Shown here: positions 50,377 to 59,969 of the stretch, piece after piece | How positions within the stretch are numbered: position 1 is the stretch's first letter | How the letters are laid out: each line of letters starts with the position of its first letter | Assembly: GCA_942493135.1 (NCBI GenBank) | Contig: OW818684.1 | Coordinates: 496,001-560,000 of the forward strand | Direction: 5' to 3' | Origin: Planctellipticum sp942493135 | GTDB lineage: Bacteria > Planctomycetota > Planctomycetia > Planctomycetales > Planctomycetaceae | DNA length: 64,000 bases | Program-made: the position numbers and the translations under genes | The notes under the pieces: model-generated | Databases searched by the model: none | Told to the model about the DNA's origin: nothing | The model's input: only the letters and a program-made list of their open reading frames with translations

Positions 50377-51126
50377 TCAGATCGCGTGCTCTCGGGGCGG
50401 GCGACCGAGAGCCGCCAGCATCTCTCGCCAAGCGCGAGCTCGCTCGGGGGGGGATTCCAACCCGGCGGCGCGGCAATAGGCGTCTGTTTCACGGAGGACG
50501 AGGCCTTGAACGCTGGCGCGGAGAACATCGATCCACAGATGGAGCGCCTGTTCCGGTTCATCCAAGTCCGGCAGGCGGCAGTCGCGGATCGGCCGTCTCA
50601 CTGCAATCGACTGTTCAATCAGGTCTTCATTGCTCTCAATTCCCTCGCCAGCGACCCAGCGACTGACGAGTTGATGCATCAGATCGTCGGCTTCCTCTGT
50701 TTGCGAACGAAATTCGCAGACATCGGCGATCCAGGATCGATCGGGTGCGCCAAGGGCTCGACTCGTTTCCCGCAATTCGCGTTCGAAGAAGCGGAGCGCA
50801 TCGACACGTTCCTCCGGCGATGTCAGTTGATGTTCCGTGCTGAAGTGAATGACCTCCAGCAGGGCAATCCACTGCGCAGCCGTGCGGATGTTATTCACGT
50901 AATCGTCAAGTTGACCGCTCCCGGCGGGCAGTTGCGGTCGAGCCGTCGATTGGCGCAGCGCCTCGCGGATTTCTGGACTGAATTCCGCGAAGGGCAGGAA
51001 CCCCTCCGCCCACAGGGACGCCAACGCGTTAATTCGCTCGTCGAGCAGCGGCTGGCCCGATCGCGACCAGCGAATCCGCTTCATCCAGCCGGATTGTTGT
51101 TCTTGTTCCTCGTCCTCCGGTGTCAC
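50377..51126 (-). CDS. 249-residue helical protein of unknown function
   Basis: An acidic start (MTPEDEEQEQQSGWMKRIRW) is followed by an all-helical protein: LLDERINALASLWAEGFLPF, AAQWIALLEVIHFS, HQLVSRWVAGEGIESNEDLI, and LHLWIDVLRASVQGLVL. No motif recognised. It is transcribed divergently from the 51378 gene with 251 bp between, so the two may share a regulatory region. Its position next to the CHAT gene suggests it belongs to that module. Confidence 0.65.
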   Translation of the reverse strand: MTPEDEEQEQQSGWMKRIRWSRSGQPLLDERINALASLWAEGFLPFAEFSPEIREALRQSTARPQLPAGSGQLDDYVNNIRTAAQWIALLEVIHFSTEHQLTSPEERVDALRFFERELRETSRALGAPDRSWIADVCEFRSQTEEADDLMHQLVSRWVAGEGIESNEDLIEQSIAVRRPIRDCRLPDLDEPEQALHLWIDVLRASVQGLVLRETDAYCRAAGLESPPERARAWREMLAALGRPPREHAI

Positions 51127-51377
51127 ATGTCCTCATGAGTTGTGGAACCAGAATTGTACCCGACATCTGTATACATGTCCATTTCTTTTCGCGACCCGAC
51201 CACGCGACGGGTGAGGCACCGCGGACAAAATGCCGTGATCTCGGGATTTCTGACGGGTTTGCTGTATCCACCGACGTGGCGGATGCGTGAGGCCGGTAGG
51301 AGCGGGTCGGAGTGCGGCTTTCTTTGTCCGGTTTGGGACGACAGTCAAAGCCAATTGATCTGAAACGAGGGGTCATC

Positions 51378-52946
51378 ATGCGGGAATTCGAGAGAATGTC
51401 CGAGGGACGGCAGTCTGAGCGGCGTGACGAGTTGGGGGACTTCACAGAGTCTTTGTTCGTGCGGAACGTCGCCGCGCTCCACCGAATGATTGCCGGCCGC
51501 GAGTTGATGGTCGCGGATTGCGATGCGTATGGAGGCTGCAACACGTTGTGGCCGATGAGGTTCGGCAAAGGGATCGCGATTGCGGAGGGACCGAAGGGCG
51601 ATACGCTGACGTTTAGTTTGGAAGGGCGAGAGGGGGGCCTGGACCTTTGCCTTCGCGACGCTGCGCCGGCATTCGTTCCATTGTGCTTATGGGAAGAAAC
51701 GTTGGTTCCTGGCGACTGGAGCCCGGTCACCAGCCATCAGTTCCGATTGCCTGCCCAATGGCTTGGCCGGCAAGACGTGGCGCAACTTGCCTTGGGCGGC
51801 GGGAAACGAGGATCGCTCGGAGCAGCCGAGTCTGTCCGGGCCGAGATGGGGTTTGTCGCCAATTCGTCTCTGGCGGATGGCCAGAGACACTTCGAACTGC
51901 GAGTTTTCGGACGAACGAAGTTCGCAGGAGATGCGATCGTCGAAGTCCAGTTTCTGGACCGGAACGGCGAGGTGCTATCTCCGGAGGACTACTCCGGACG
52001 CGTAAAGCCTGCGATTCGACCGCAGCTGGTCGAATTCGTTCCCTTCACTGGAGTCGCCGACACCGCGCGGGAACGACGCGTCGTCGAGGCGCTGGGCGGT
52101 GATCTGGTGGAAGCTAACTGTAGGTGGCGGATTCCCGGCAAACTTCACCACGTTCGCAGCTGTCGAATCGTTGTGCGGCCATTGACTCCCGACGAAGCCG
52201 TGTTGCTAGCGCCGAAGGCTGAGCCGATTCCGTTTTTGGGCGATGACAAATCGGGTTACACGGCACGGCGACGCCGATCCGGCATCGCCCTCGGCGATGC
52301 ACCGCGTGCATCAAAGCACGGTTTCTTGTTGGGGGTCGTCGATCGGGAGCAGTTGCTCAAACGGATTGGCGAGTCAATCCAGTCTGCAGACTGGCAATTG
52401 ACGGACCATAGACAGGATGTGGACGCTGCTCAATCCGACGCAGTTGCAGCGGCCGTTGAAACGATGGAACGCGGCAGTGACACGTTATTGCTCGCGGAAG
52501 GTGTCAGCAACGAAGACCTGCTGCCGTACATAGCCAAGATGTACTGGAATGGAGTGGCGGATGCGAGACGGCGGCGAGCTCGCTCGAAGGTCAAAGTTCT
52601 GAACGAAGCCGATTGCGGTGAAGATTTCTCGATCGCGGCGACGGTGGCGGCGGGATCCAGCGAGGAATCGAGTTCGCTGGAGGACTATCGCCGTTGGAGT
52701 CGGACTGCGCCGATGATGGAGCTTCTCGCCGAAATTGGAATCGAGACGTTCGACAAATTGATCGCTGTCGCATGCCAGCGGATCGAGACCTGCACGCAAA
52801 GCGGCAGCTGGCACCGCGACTTGGGCGTTTTGATGATTGAGGAGGGATTGACAATTCGAGAATTGGCCGAACAGTTCGGCCGGGAGCCGAAAGCCGTGAG
52901 TATAGCGATCCGTCGCCTGATTCAACGGCTTCTCAACACGCCCTGA
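51378..52946 (+). CDS. unknown protein with a C-terminal sigma-region-4-like HTH
   Basis: A 522-residue protein. The N-terminal and central parts (40-330) are beta-rich (LTFSLEGREGGLDLCLRDAA, FVPFTGVADTARE, CRIVVRPLTPDEAVLL), possibly a carbohydrate- or protein-binding jelly roll. The C-terminal ~40 residues read as a helix-turn-helix of the sigma-4/LuxR kind (EGLTIRELAEQFGREPKAVS). Start at 51378 has GAGGGG upstream. It lies 54 bp before the CHAT gene on the same strand, so it is likely a co-transcribed partner, perhaps the activator or adaptor. Confidence 0.6.
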   Translation: MREFERMSEGRQSERRDELGDFTESLFVRNVAALHRMIAGRELMVADCDAYGGCNTLWPMRFGKGIAIAEGPKGDTLTFSLEGREGGLDLCLRDAAPAFVPLCLWEETLVPGDWSPVTSHQFRLPAQWLGRQDVAQLALGGGKRGSLGAAESVRAEMGFVANSSLADGQRHFELRVFGRTKFAGDAIVEVQFLDRNGEVLSPEDYSGRVKPAIRPQLVEFVPFTGVADTARERRVVEALGGDLVEANCRWRIPGKLHHVRSCRIVVRPLTPDEAVLLAPKAEPIPFLGDDKSGYTARRRRSGIALGDAPRASKHGFLLGVVDREQLLKRIGESIQSADWQLTDHRQDVDAAQSDAVAAAVETMERGSDTLLLAEGVSNEDLLPYIAKMYWNGVADARRRRARSKVKVLNEADCGEDFSIAATVAAGSSEESSSLEDYRRWSRTAPMMELLAEIGIETFDKLIAVACQRIETCTQSGSWHRDLGVLMIEEGLTIRELAEQFGREPKAVSIAIRRLIQRLLNTP

Positions 52947-53000
52947 CCGTACGTACGTCGGCATTCAGAATCATAGACAGTTAGGATCGGAGGTTTTGAC

Positions 53001-56000
53001 GTGAATCAAGAGCGCGGGCAACGAGCGGCCGAGATCGCCGCGAGCCTTACAGCGCAGGATTGGCTCGCGCCCGCGGTGCGGAGGGAGATTCTCTCCCTCA
53101 ACTGGGAGGCGGCTGAGGAGGAGGCCGTCCAACGATACGTGGGCCAGCTCTTGCCAGAGGCTGCCGGCCGGGCCGACTTTCTGCGTGATAACCTCGCCGG
53201 GTTTCGCGAGTTTGTTGGCGCGATGGCGGTGCCAGGGGCGTTCGAGGCGCGACTCCCGGAAACTGTCGGCGAGGATTTTAAGTTTCAATTGGCGCACATC
53301 GCGGCGACCGGCATCTCCGACGTGTACCTGTCGGTTTACGTCAGCCTCAACGTATCGACGCTCATGGACGGCCAATCCCTATTGGACGGCGATGATGCCC
53401 TCGACGACTGGTGGATTGTGAAAGTCGCGACGGCGGCACGATTCGATCTGCAAATCAACGCCGCCGATTCCGCGCTCGCGAGTTACGCGCAATTCCTGGG
53501 ACTGGCATCCATTGATCCGGCGCTGCCACCCGCGGAACTCGCCGAAGTGTTGAAGACGCGGGTTGGCCCGGAGCGCGGAGCAGCGCGGACCGAATTCTTC
53601 GCGTTGCTGGTCCGCGTCCTGAATGTCATCGGTCTGCGACGACACGTACTGGCGGCGACAAGAGTCTACTTCGACTACGACGGTTCTGACGCAGATTCAA
53701 GAGAACTGAGTGAGCCGGTAGCCAACTTGGTTGCTCGGCTGCGACGCTTCGAACAGCACGCAAGCGAGACAGTTTCCGAGGGGTTCGCCTTGGGGCAACT
53801 GGCAGCGGTGGCGGATGGATGGAACACAATCATCCGGGGGGCCGGTTGGGCGACTTATCAACTTATCGAAGCCGGGGAACCGGACTCCGAGGAGCTAATC
53901 GTCCAGCAGTGGGAGCTGCTCGATGCCGTTGTCGGATGGGATCTTGACTCCCGCTGGGACCCGTCGCAAATCGAATTCTTAGTCCGGCGAACGCGTCACG
54001 GTCCACGTTTGGGCTGCATTCCCGCCTGGGTCGAATCCATAGAGCAGCGGGGACTGCTGGATCGACTTCGTCGCGAACTCGTTTCCGGATTGCAGGAATT
54101 TGACTCGGAGGAATCTCTGTCCGAGTCCTGGTGGCAAGCCTCCGCCGCGGTCGGGCGCATGGCAGCACTAGGTGCCGTCTTCGATCATCTCTGCAGCACC
54201 AACTCCCCCGAGGCCGGATTCGCTCTCCTTCGAGAATGTTTGGCGGACAGCGACGACTGGGCATGGCAGCTCTCTGAAATTGCCGCCGCCGCCCCGGAAC
54301 CGGTGTCCCGCTGGTGTGCCATGCGTTTGATCGCCGGCCCAACCTTGCTTTGGCATGCCACCGGAGAATTCGCAATTCTATTGCCCGTCTTAGAGCGGTC
54401 CCTACGTGTCGCCGAAGCGGGCGGATACGGGACGCAGGCCTTCCACGACACCTGTCGTCAGACGTTCGAGTCCGTTGCCGACGTCATGGTCCCGGATCAA
54501 CTCTGTCACCTCTTGCTGGCTGAATCGCTTGTTCGCCAGGGGCACGGCCTCGCAGGGAGTGAGATCCTCGAAGCCATTCTCGGTGGATTGCCTCCCGATC
54601 CGGCTTTCAATCTTCATCGCCTGAATGCGATCGCATTGATGACACCAGGCGTTAAGGACGTCGCCATTGGATGCGTTATTCGAGCGATGCAGTTTTGGAA
54701 CCGTCTCCCGGCGCTCCGCCCAATACTGGAACATGAATTCGGACTCCCGGATGTCTGTCACGCCCCGGCGGACGAATTGTCGGGCGCACTCCGGCACTAC
54801 TTGACGGACCGCAGTTCTGGCCAGAGCCAGGCAGCCCGAATGGACTTTGTCAGCGCCATTGCACATGCGGTCGAAGAGACCAATGGCCCGGACTCTGCCG
54901 CCCGGATGTGGGAGTGCTCCCTCGGGATCGAGGGGCTCCCAGATGCAGACCTTTCGGCGGCCCTCCGGGAGGGCGAGACGGAGAGTTGGGCACTGGTGAC
55001 GCTACACGTTGCCGACTCGCTGTTTGCCCTGAATCAGACAGACCGATTTCTCGCGATCGCATCGGTTCTCTGCGAACGTGACGCGAACGACGAATTGCAT
55101 TGGCTTAAGTTCGGGGCTCGACTGGACAAGTTAGAGGAACTCGGCCCCTGGGTCTCCAGGGATACCGAACTGGCGTTGACGGGAAAAATCCTGGTGGCGT
55201 TGAGACTGTCTGGCCGTCGTGATCTCGCTGTGCATCTGGTGCAAGAGGAATTGGCCAGTCTGGAGTGGATGCCAGGCGAGGACGCGGAGGTCTGCAGTAG
55301 TGAAGGGACAATGCTTTTGGGTTTCGAGGTGGCTCGATTGCTTGTCGAAAACGCGCCGGATCTGGTCGGGCGACTTTACGATGGCCTGATTCATTTGGTC
55401 GGCGGCGTCTACGGCTACCGTGTGGCAATGTCTTATGATCGATTGGCCGCTGCGGGGCGGTCCGCGGAGGCGCGACGGACGTTGATCGAGATCGGAAACT
55501 CACTCGCCATCAGTTGCAATACGACGACCGCCAATCACCGACGTGTCCAGAACGTCGTGCTGGACGCCCGACTGGCTCAGCAATTCCTTCTATTGCGATT
55601 CCTTCGGGGCCGGCCCGTCCTGGAAGTATCTCCGGGGCCAACCCTGATTCCGGGGAATCACGCTCGGCCAACCAAGAAACGCATCGAGCCGGTCCGACCA
55701 GAGGTGCGAGGTCGGCAATCGAAATTTGTACTCGATCGGATCGACGGCAGCCGACCTGCCCTGGGGTACGACGCAGTCGAGCGCGAGGCCGTCACTTTCG
55801 CGCCGGAGTCAGGCTCCGCCGCGTGGTCGGAGGACGTTTCTGAGTTCCAGGTAGCGGCGGCGATTGGTCGCAACTGTGTGCTGCTTCGTGCTGGATTTTC
55901 GCTCGAAGGGGAACTCGTGTGGAGCTTGTTCCGCTCCGACGGAAGTCGGCTGGCCCTGGTCTCCCACGACCAGAGACGGGGGACCCGTGAAGATCGAGGT

Positions 56001-57326
56001 CGGATCGCAGCGGCACTCGCTCGGTTTGACCGGCGCGTCGACAGCGTCTGGGACGTCCATGAGAGCGGTGCAGACGACATTGCTAGTCAGCGCAACTCGT
56101 TGCTCGATCTACGTGACGCGTTAATGGACAAGGAAGGGTTCAAGCCGCTTAGCAACCAGATCCACTGCCATGTGGCTGGTCCTCTGGACGCATTCCCTCG
56201 CACCCGTGCGAGGTTTGTGACAAGCTTTGGTGAACCAGGAACACGTGGGGATGACGGCCTGGCCGCTGCCGCTACAGTTTGGGAGCGGTGGTGGGACGAT
56301 CGATTTGCGGCATTGGAATTCGCCTTGCGTTTCGGAGCGGATATCGGCGCGGCGTTGGATGCCGCAACCGACGATCTGCTCTCCGAATTGGAGGCCGTTT
56401 GGCCGATCGGCGAACTGTGCCGAGAACTCCACCGAACCGACGAGCTCGTCGTCTGGGTCGAGGGTGTCCTCCACGGCGTCCCGGTCGCGTTTCTTCGTCA
56501 GCGAGAGGGCGACGGCGAAACCACCTATTTGTTTGAGCATGTCGACACCGTGCGGACAGTCATTTCACCGCTCCTCGACTCGTGGATGCGGCAGGCGGAC
56601 GAACAAGCGGACCGCGACGCTAGCGGCACTCCGCTGATTGCTTCTCTCTCGTGGTTTGGAGATCGGGCATACGGGGAACGTGTCACCGAAACCCGACTGA
56701 ATCGTTTGTTCTCGAAGTTGTCGGTCCGTTATGCCGGGGCGGTCGAATGGCGGGAAGCGGGAGGACGGTCTGGAATATCGGGCGACCACGATGTCTTGGC
56801 CCGTGGACTCAGAGACCTTGATGGCCGGACGGTGGCCTTGCTGACGGTGTGTGGCCACGGACACGACTCACCGCACGGGGTCCAGTTGGGGGACGGGGTC
56901 TGGGATGGATCAGAGGTCTGGTCTGCCGAGGAGGAAGGTACACGCTGGCGCGTCCGAGGTGCCTGCAACCTCTCGTCAATTGATTTCCTCATTCAGTTAA
57001 GCTGCTCGATTGGCCGTTTTCAGCAGACCGGCTATCAGGACGTGGATGGGTTTTGTGCGGAATTGTTCTTGAATCGCGCGCGATCAGTCCTCGCCGGGCG
57101 CTGGCCGCTCCATGCCGGGGAATCCATTCAGTTCGCCGGTTGGGTCGCCGAAGGTTATCTCAATCGTCATGTCAGGAAAACCGACGGGCAGTCTCTGTCG
57201 GAACGCCGGACCCGTGGCCGTGCGGTCGCTGGGGCCAGGCGTCTCTGGGCCGACCGGACCCGTTGCGGCAGATCGCCGGTCGGCTTGAACACCGCCGCCG
57301 GGATGGAGTTGTACGGACTTTCGTAA
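53001..57326 (+). CDS. giant helical-repeat protein with C-terminal CHAT caspase-like protease
   Basis: A 1441-residue protein. It starts with GTG after GGAGG at 7 bp. Residues 1-1000 are helical, TPR-like repeats and long alpha solenoid segments (for example ADVMVPDQLCHLLLAESLVR, LVTLHVADSLFALNQTDRFL). Residues ~1090-1441 form a CHAT domain: GRTVALLTVCGHGHDSPHGV with catalytic His at 1286, then DFLIQLSCSIGRFQQ with Cys at 1335, and RSVLAGRWPLHAGESI after it. The fold includes ELVVWVEGVLHGVPVAFLRQ ahead of the His. CHAT proteases act as effectors in Craspase and other immunity systems, cutting a partner protein on a signal. The solenoid would be the sensor or scaffold. Confidence 0.85.
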   Translation: MNQERGQRAAEIAASLTAQDWLAPAVRREILSLNWEAAEEEAVQRYVGQLLPEAAGRADFLRDNLAGFREFVGAMAVPGAFEARLPETVGEDFKFQLAHIAATGISDVYLSVYVSLNVSTLMDGQSLLDGDDALDDWWIVKVATAARFDLQINAADSALASYAQFLGLASIDPALPPAELAEVLKTRVGPERGAARTEFFALLVRVLNVIGLRRHVLAATRVYFDYDGSDADSRELSEPVANLVARLRRFEQHASETVSEGFALGQLAAVADGWNTIIRGAGWATYQLIEAGEPDSEELIVQQWELLDAVVGWDLDSRWDPSQIEFLVRRTRHGPRLGCIPAWVESIEQRGLLDRLRRELVSGLQEFDSEESLSESWWQASAAVGRMAALGAVFDHLCSTNSPEAGFALLRECLADSDDWAWQLSEIAAAAPEPVSRWCAMRLIAGPTLLWHATGEFAILLPVLERSLRVAEAGGYGTQAFHDTCRQTFESVADVMVPDQLCHLLLAESLVRQGHGLAGSEILEAILGGLPPDPAFNLHRLNAIALMTPGVKDVAIGCVIRAMQFWNRLPALRPILEHEFGLPDVCHAPADELSGALRHYLTDRSSGQSQAARMDFVSAIAHAVEETNGPDSAARMWECSLGIEGLPDADLSAALREGETESWALVTLHVADSLFALNQTDRFLAIASVLCERDANDELHWLKFGARLDKLEELGPWVSRDTELALTGKILVALRLSGRRDLAVHLVQEELASLEWMPGEDAEVCSSEGTMLLGFEVARLLVENAPDLVGRLYDGLIHLVGGVYGYRVAMSYDRLAAAGRSAEARRTLIEIGNSLAISCNTTTANHRRVQNVVLDARLAQQFLLLRFLRGRPVLEVSPGPTLIPGNHARPTKKRIEPVRPEVRGRQSKFVLDRIDGSRPALGYDAVEREAVTFAPESGSAAWSEDVSEFQVAAAIGRNCVLLRAGFSLEGELVWSLFRSDGSRLALVSHDQRRGTREDRGRIAAALARFDRRVDSVWDVHESGADDIASQRNSLLDLRDALMDKEGFKPLSNQIHCHVAGPLDAFPRTRARFVTSFGEPGTRGDDGLAAAATVWERWWDDRFAALEFALRFGADIGAALDAATDDLLSELEAVWPIGELCRELHRTDELVVWVEGVLHGVPVAFLRQREGDGETTYLFEHVDTVRTVISPLLDSWMRQADEQADRDASGTPLIASLSWFGDRAYGERVTETRLNRLFSKLSVRYAGAVEWREAGGRSGISGDHDVLARGLRDLDGRTVALLTVCGHGHDSPHGVQLGDGVWDGSEVWSAEEEGTRWRVRGACNLSSIDFLIQLSCSIGRFQQTGYQDVDGFCAELFLNRARSVLAGRWPLHAGESIQFAGWVAEGYLNRHVRKTDGQSLSERRTRGRAVAGARRLWADRTRCGRSPVGLNTAAGMELYGLS

Positions 57327-57782
57327 GGTCCGACTCTGCGTAGATGAGATTCTTGATCCTCTGACGCACGTCCTGTTGCAATGTCGGGTTTGCACCGACA
57401 TGCGGCGGCCCTGCAACTCGTCGGTCCCTGCAGCGCCGTCCGGAGCTGCGAGACGGTGAGCCGGTCGACGATTCGCGTCGATGCGTGCCCGTCTCGTCGC
57501 GTGACGCGAGACACTCGGGCTGGGTTCCAATGGGAACCGCCGCGTTGAGCCCGCTCCGCTCTTGGCAATCCTGACATTCTTCGGAATTCTGGCTTTGGCG
57601 CTGTTCCCCGAACCCTCCGGGTGACGTGATGCGAATGAGTAGGAGCGGGCGGCCGACGGCCGCGAAAGCGAGACAACGCTCACGTTGATGCGTATGTCCC
57701 ACTGCGTCCTCAGTACCGCTTCGTGCCGTGGTCGTGTCGTCCATGTGCAGAGTTCTTGGTGCCTCGCAGGAAGGTTGTCCGA
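57327..57782. other. 456-bp gene-free stretch after the CHAT gene
   Basis: No protein-like frame is convincing. A minus-strand frame contains a short coding-like phrase (QQDVRQRIKNLIYAES near 57340-57390) that could be a decayed gene end. Otherwise nothing recognisable. Confidence 0.4.
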
Positions 57783-58019
57783 ATGAGCGTCAATCTGTCT
57801 CACACGTTTGCCCACGCAGTTGCCCATCAGGCTCACAAGGAGCGCCATGCGGGAAATCACTCCCGCGCCAACGGCTTGTGCCTGATGCTGATGGGCTTTT
57901 TTCTGCTGCCTGTTCCGTTTGTGGGAATCCCCCTGATGGTCTGGGGGTTCGTCAATGCGCTTCGGGCACCGTCGAACGACGAGGCCGGCCAGGCCACCGA
58001 CGGCAAGCCGGCGGAGTAA
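57783..58019 (+). CDS. 78-residue membrane protein
   Basis: MSVNLSHTFAHAVAHQAHKE precedes a hydrophobic helical hairpin (LCLMLMGFFLLPVPFVGIPL, MVWGFVNAL), then an acidic tail. Preceded by GGAAGG. Likely two membrane passes with a histidine-rich cytosolic N-terminus. It opens the plus-strand block that leads to the ParB and coupling-ATPase genes, so it may be a conjugation-associated membrane protein. Family unknown. Confidence 0.65.
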   Translation: MSVNLSHTFAHAVAHQAHKERHAGNHSRANGLCLMLMGFFLLPVPFVGIPLMVWGFVNALRAPSNDEAGQATDGKPAE

Positions 58020-58067
58020 CGGGCCCCGAGTCAGGGAGGTAATGCCCTCTCATGGCAGCGATCGTAG

Positions 58068-58099
58068 CTCAGGGGGCAGTCGACAGGCTGCCCCCTGAG
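58068..58099 (+). terminator. strong 12-bp hairpin CTCAGGGGGCAG...CTGCCCCCTGAG
   Basis: A perfect 12-bp stem with an 8-nt loop (TCGACAGG) lies 49 bp after the 78-residue gene and 90 bp before the next start. The downstream sequence is not T-rich. A terminator or attenuator is the simplest reading; a recombination or transfer-related stem is possible. Confidence 0.55.
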
Positions 58100-58188
58100 T
58101 CTGCGCCTCAGCACGAAAAGCACCGTAGCCCGTCCGTCTCAACCTCTTTGCCAGACCGGCCCCTGACTGTTTCCGATTGGAGCGAACC

Positions 58189-58491
58189 ATGCTGACTGTT
58201 CTGGAATTCCCTCCCTTGTTGCTTGCTGGTGGCGCGGCTCTGAGCTTCGCCTTGCTCATCCTGCTGACATTGCCGAAATCGCGTCTGCGGACCTGGCTGC
58301 TGCCGATCATCGGGTGGCCGGTCATCGTCTGCTGTAGCAGCTGCATCAGCCTGGCAAGGTCTGCATCTCTTGATGCTGCGATGGGACCAATCTGGCTGCT
58401 GGTGGACATTGGCGTTGCGGTCCTCGGAATCACTGCCGCGTCGGTCGTCATTCACGCACGCCAGGACGCGGACACGTCGTTGAAAAACTGA
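58189..58491 (+). CDS. 100-residue membrane protein
   Basis: Three hydrophobic segments: PPLLLAGGAALSFALLILLT (about 9-28), LRTWLLPIIGWPVIVCC (about 34-50) and IWLLVDIGVAVLGITAAS (about 69-86), with a charged C-terminus. The ATG at 58189 follows GGAGCG; a TTG four codons earlier is also open. It is placed in the conjugation block. No family known. Confidence 0.65.
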   Translation: MLTVLEFPPLLLAGGAALSFALLILLTLPKSRLRTWLLPIIGWPVIVCCSSCISLARSASLDAAMGPIWLLVDIGVAVLGITAASVVIHARQDADTSLKN

Positions 58492-58563
58492 TTCATTGAC
58501 GGCGGTCGTCGCTGCCGGCAGGTCCGGTGAGGAGCCTTTTCCTCCAGTGGAGGCGCATCAATT

Positions 58564-59091
58564 ATGCCGCAATTTTTTGCCTGGCTGAAGAAGTCAATCT
58601 CGTTTGGATTGGGGAATTGCGAGTCGCCGGCGACTCGGCTCGCTCGCGCCGTTCGCGGGAAAATGAAACTCAACTGGCGGGAGACAAATCCGAAAATCTG
58701 GTCGGCGCAGGTCGAGCCACGCTGCGGCTACGGGATTCGATTGATTCTCGTGACCTGCGAAGACCGACTCGTCTGGCTGACAACGCAATCCCTCCATATC
58801 GAACGGGAGTGGATTCAGCAGAAGCTGGCCGTCCTGTTGCTCGAACTCAATGACAACTATGCCTATGGCTCGAATCGCTTGGTCAGCGGCCCCAGTGGGG
58901 TCTCACTCGTCCACAGCCACGCTTGCGACTCCGCGTGCGGCACGGCTGAGCACATCGCCGAGGTGGGTTGGACCATCCTTCGACAGATGCAGGAACTGGT
59001 CACCAGGCTCTACGCCGAAGAATTGCTCCCATCGACCGTCGAGGGGGCAGCGCTCCGTCGCGAGGTTCCGTCCCACCGCCAGACTCCATGA
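58564..59091 (+). CDS. 175-residue hypothetical protein (chaperone-like fold?)
   Basis: A soluble protein with a beta sheet (IRLILVTCEDRLVWLTTQSL) flanked by helices (WIQQKLAVLLLELNDNY, AEHIAEVGWTILRQMQELVT). The sequence SLVHSHACDSACGTAEH includes several Cys/His residues that could bind metal. The order strand-helix-strand-helix resembles small secretion chaperones (YbjN/CesT type), but this is a guess. GGAGG precedes the ATG. It lies 34 bp ahead of the ParB-like gene. Confidence 0.6.
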   Translation: MPQFFAWLKKSISFGLGNCESPATRLARAVRGKMKLNWRETNPKIWSAQVEPRCGYGIRLILVTCEDRLVWLTTQSLHIEREWIQQKLAVLLLELNDNYAYGSNRLVSGPSGVSLVHSHACDSACGTAEHIAEVGWTILRQMQELVTRLYAEELLPSTVEGAALRREVPSHRQTP

Positions 59092-59125
59092 TTGAGTACC
59101 GCTCGGCAAAGAAAGGCACAGAACA

Positions 59126-59938
59126 ATGAATTCCGTACCGATCGTGAAATTACTGCTCGAAGTGATCGTCTGCCGTCCTCAGGTTCGGCTGACGATCAAG
59201 TCGGAGGCGATTGCTGCACTGGCCTCAACGCTGATGCTGGTTGGGCAACTGTACCCAATTCTCGTCCGAAAGAATGGCGACAAATTCGACATTCTCGACG
59301 GCGAACGGCGGTATCTGGCCGCACGCCATCTGGGGTGGAAATCCATCGACGCCATCGTGTGCGACAAGGATCTGTCCGAAGGGGAAATCATCCAGAAACA
59401 GCTTCTCTCCAACGGTCAGAGAGAAGGTTTGACGCCCGTAGAATTGGCCAAGGCGATCGCCCGGCTGATCGATGTCACGGGTTGGAAGATCGGCCAAGCG
59501 GCTCAGCAACTCGGGATGAGCCCCGCAACCGTCTCCAAATTGCTGGGCCTCTTGAAGCTTCCTGAGGCATTGAGGGAGAAGGTTGCCAGCGGTGCCATTC
59601 CAGCCTCGGCTGGTTACGAACTATCACGTATCAACGACCCGGAGGCCCAGCAAGCCCTCGCGGAAGAACTGATCGCCGGCCAATTGACGCGAGATAGTCT
59701 GGTCACGGCCATCCGGCAGCGTGCCCGGCAGGCCAAGGAGACGCACGAGAAGCCGGTCAACCGCGTCACCGCCCAACTCGGCCGCGGACGGAGCGTGACC
59801 GTCGCGGGCGAGTCGCTCAGCCTGGAGTCCTTCATCGAAATCCTGGAGGAACTCCTTGTCCGGGCCAAGCGGGTGCGGCCCCGCGGCATCCTGCTGCCAA
59901 CGTTCGTGAAGATGATCAAAGACGAAGCGAACTCCTGA
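59126..59938 (+). CDS. ParB-family DNA-binding protein
   Basis: A 270-residue ParB/Spo0J homologue. The N-terminal ParB/Srx domain contains FDILDGERRYLAARHLGW (residues 54-71), typical of the CTPase-type fold. The following helix-turn-helix (KIGQAAQQLGMSPATVSKLL) and the C-terminal helices (QQALAEELIAGQLTRDSLVT) complete the family. No parA lies next to it: the ParA of the window is 55 kb away with a different small partner. It may serve as an orphan regulator or nucleate on its own sites. The coupling-ATPase gene follows after 31 bp. Confidence 0.88.
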   Translation: MNSVPIVKLLLEVIVCRPQVRLTIKSEAIAALASTLMLVGQLYPILVRKNGDKFDILDGERRYLAARHLGWKSIDAIVCDKDLSEGEIIQKQLLSNGQREGLTPVELAKAIARLIDVTGWKIGQAAQQLGMSPATVSKLLGLLKLPEALREKVASGAIPASAGYELSRINDPEAQQALAEELIAGQLTRDSLVTAIRQRARQAKETHEKPVNRVTAQLGRGRSVTVAGESLSLESFIEILEELLVRAKRVRPRGILLPTFVKMIKDEANS

Positions 59939-59969
59939 CCGCGATTGAGACGGAAGGACATCGGACTCC

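Noticed and set aside
49924..51138. A 404-codon plus-strand frame across the 249-residue minus-strand gene
   Set aside because: Composition is Arg/Ser/Gln-rich without a plausible core, while the minus-strand frame reads as an ordinary helical protein.
58066..58085. GTAGCTCAGGGGGCAG resembles the start of a tRNA D-arm
   Set aside because: No anticodon or T arm follows; the sequence forms one perfect 12-bp hairpin instead of a cloverleaf.
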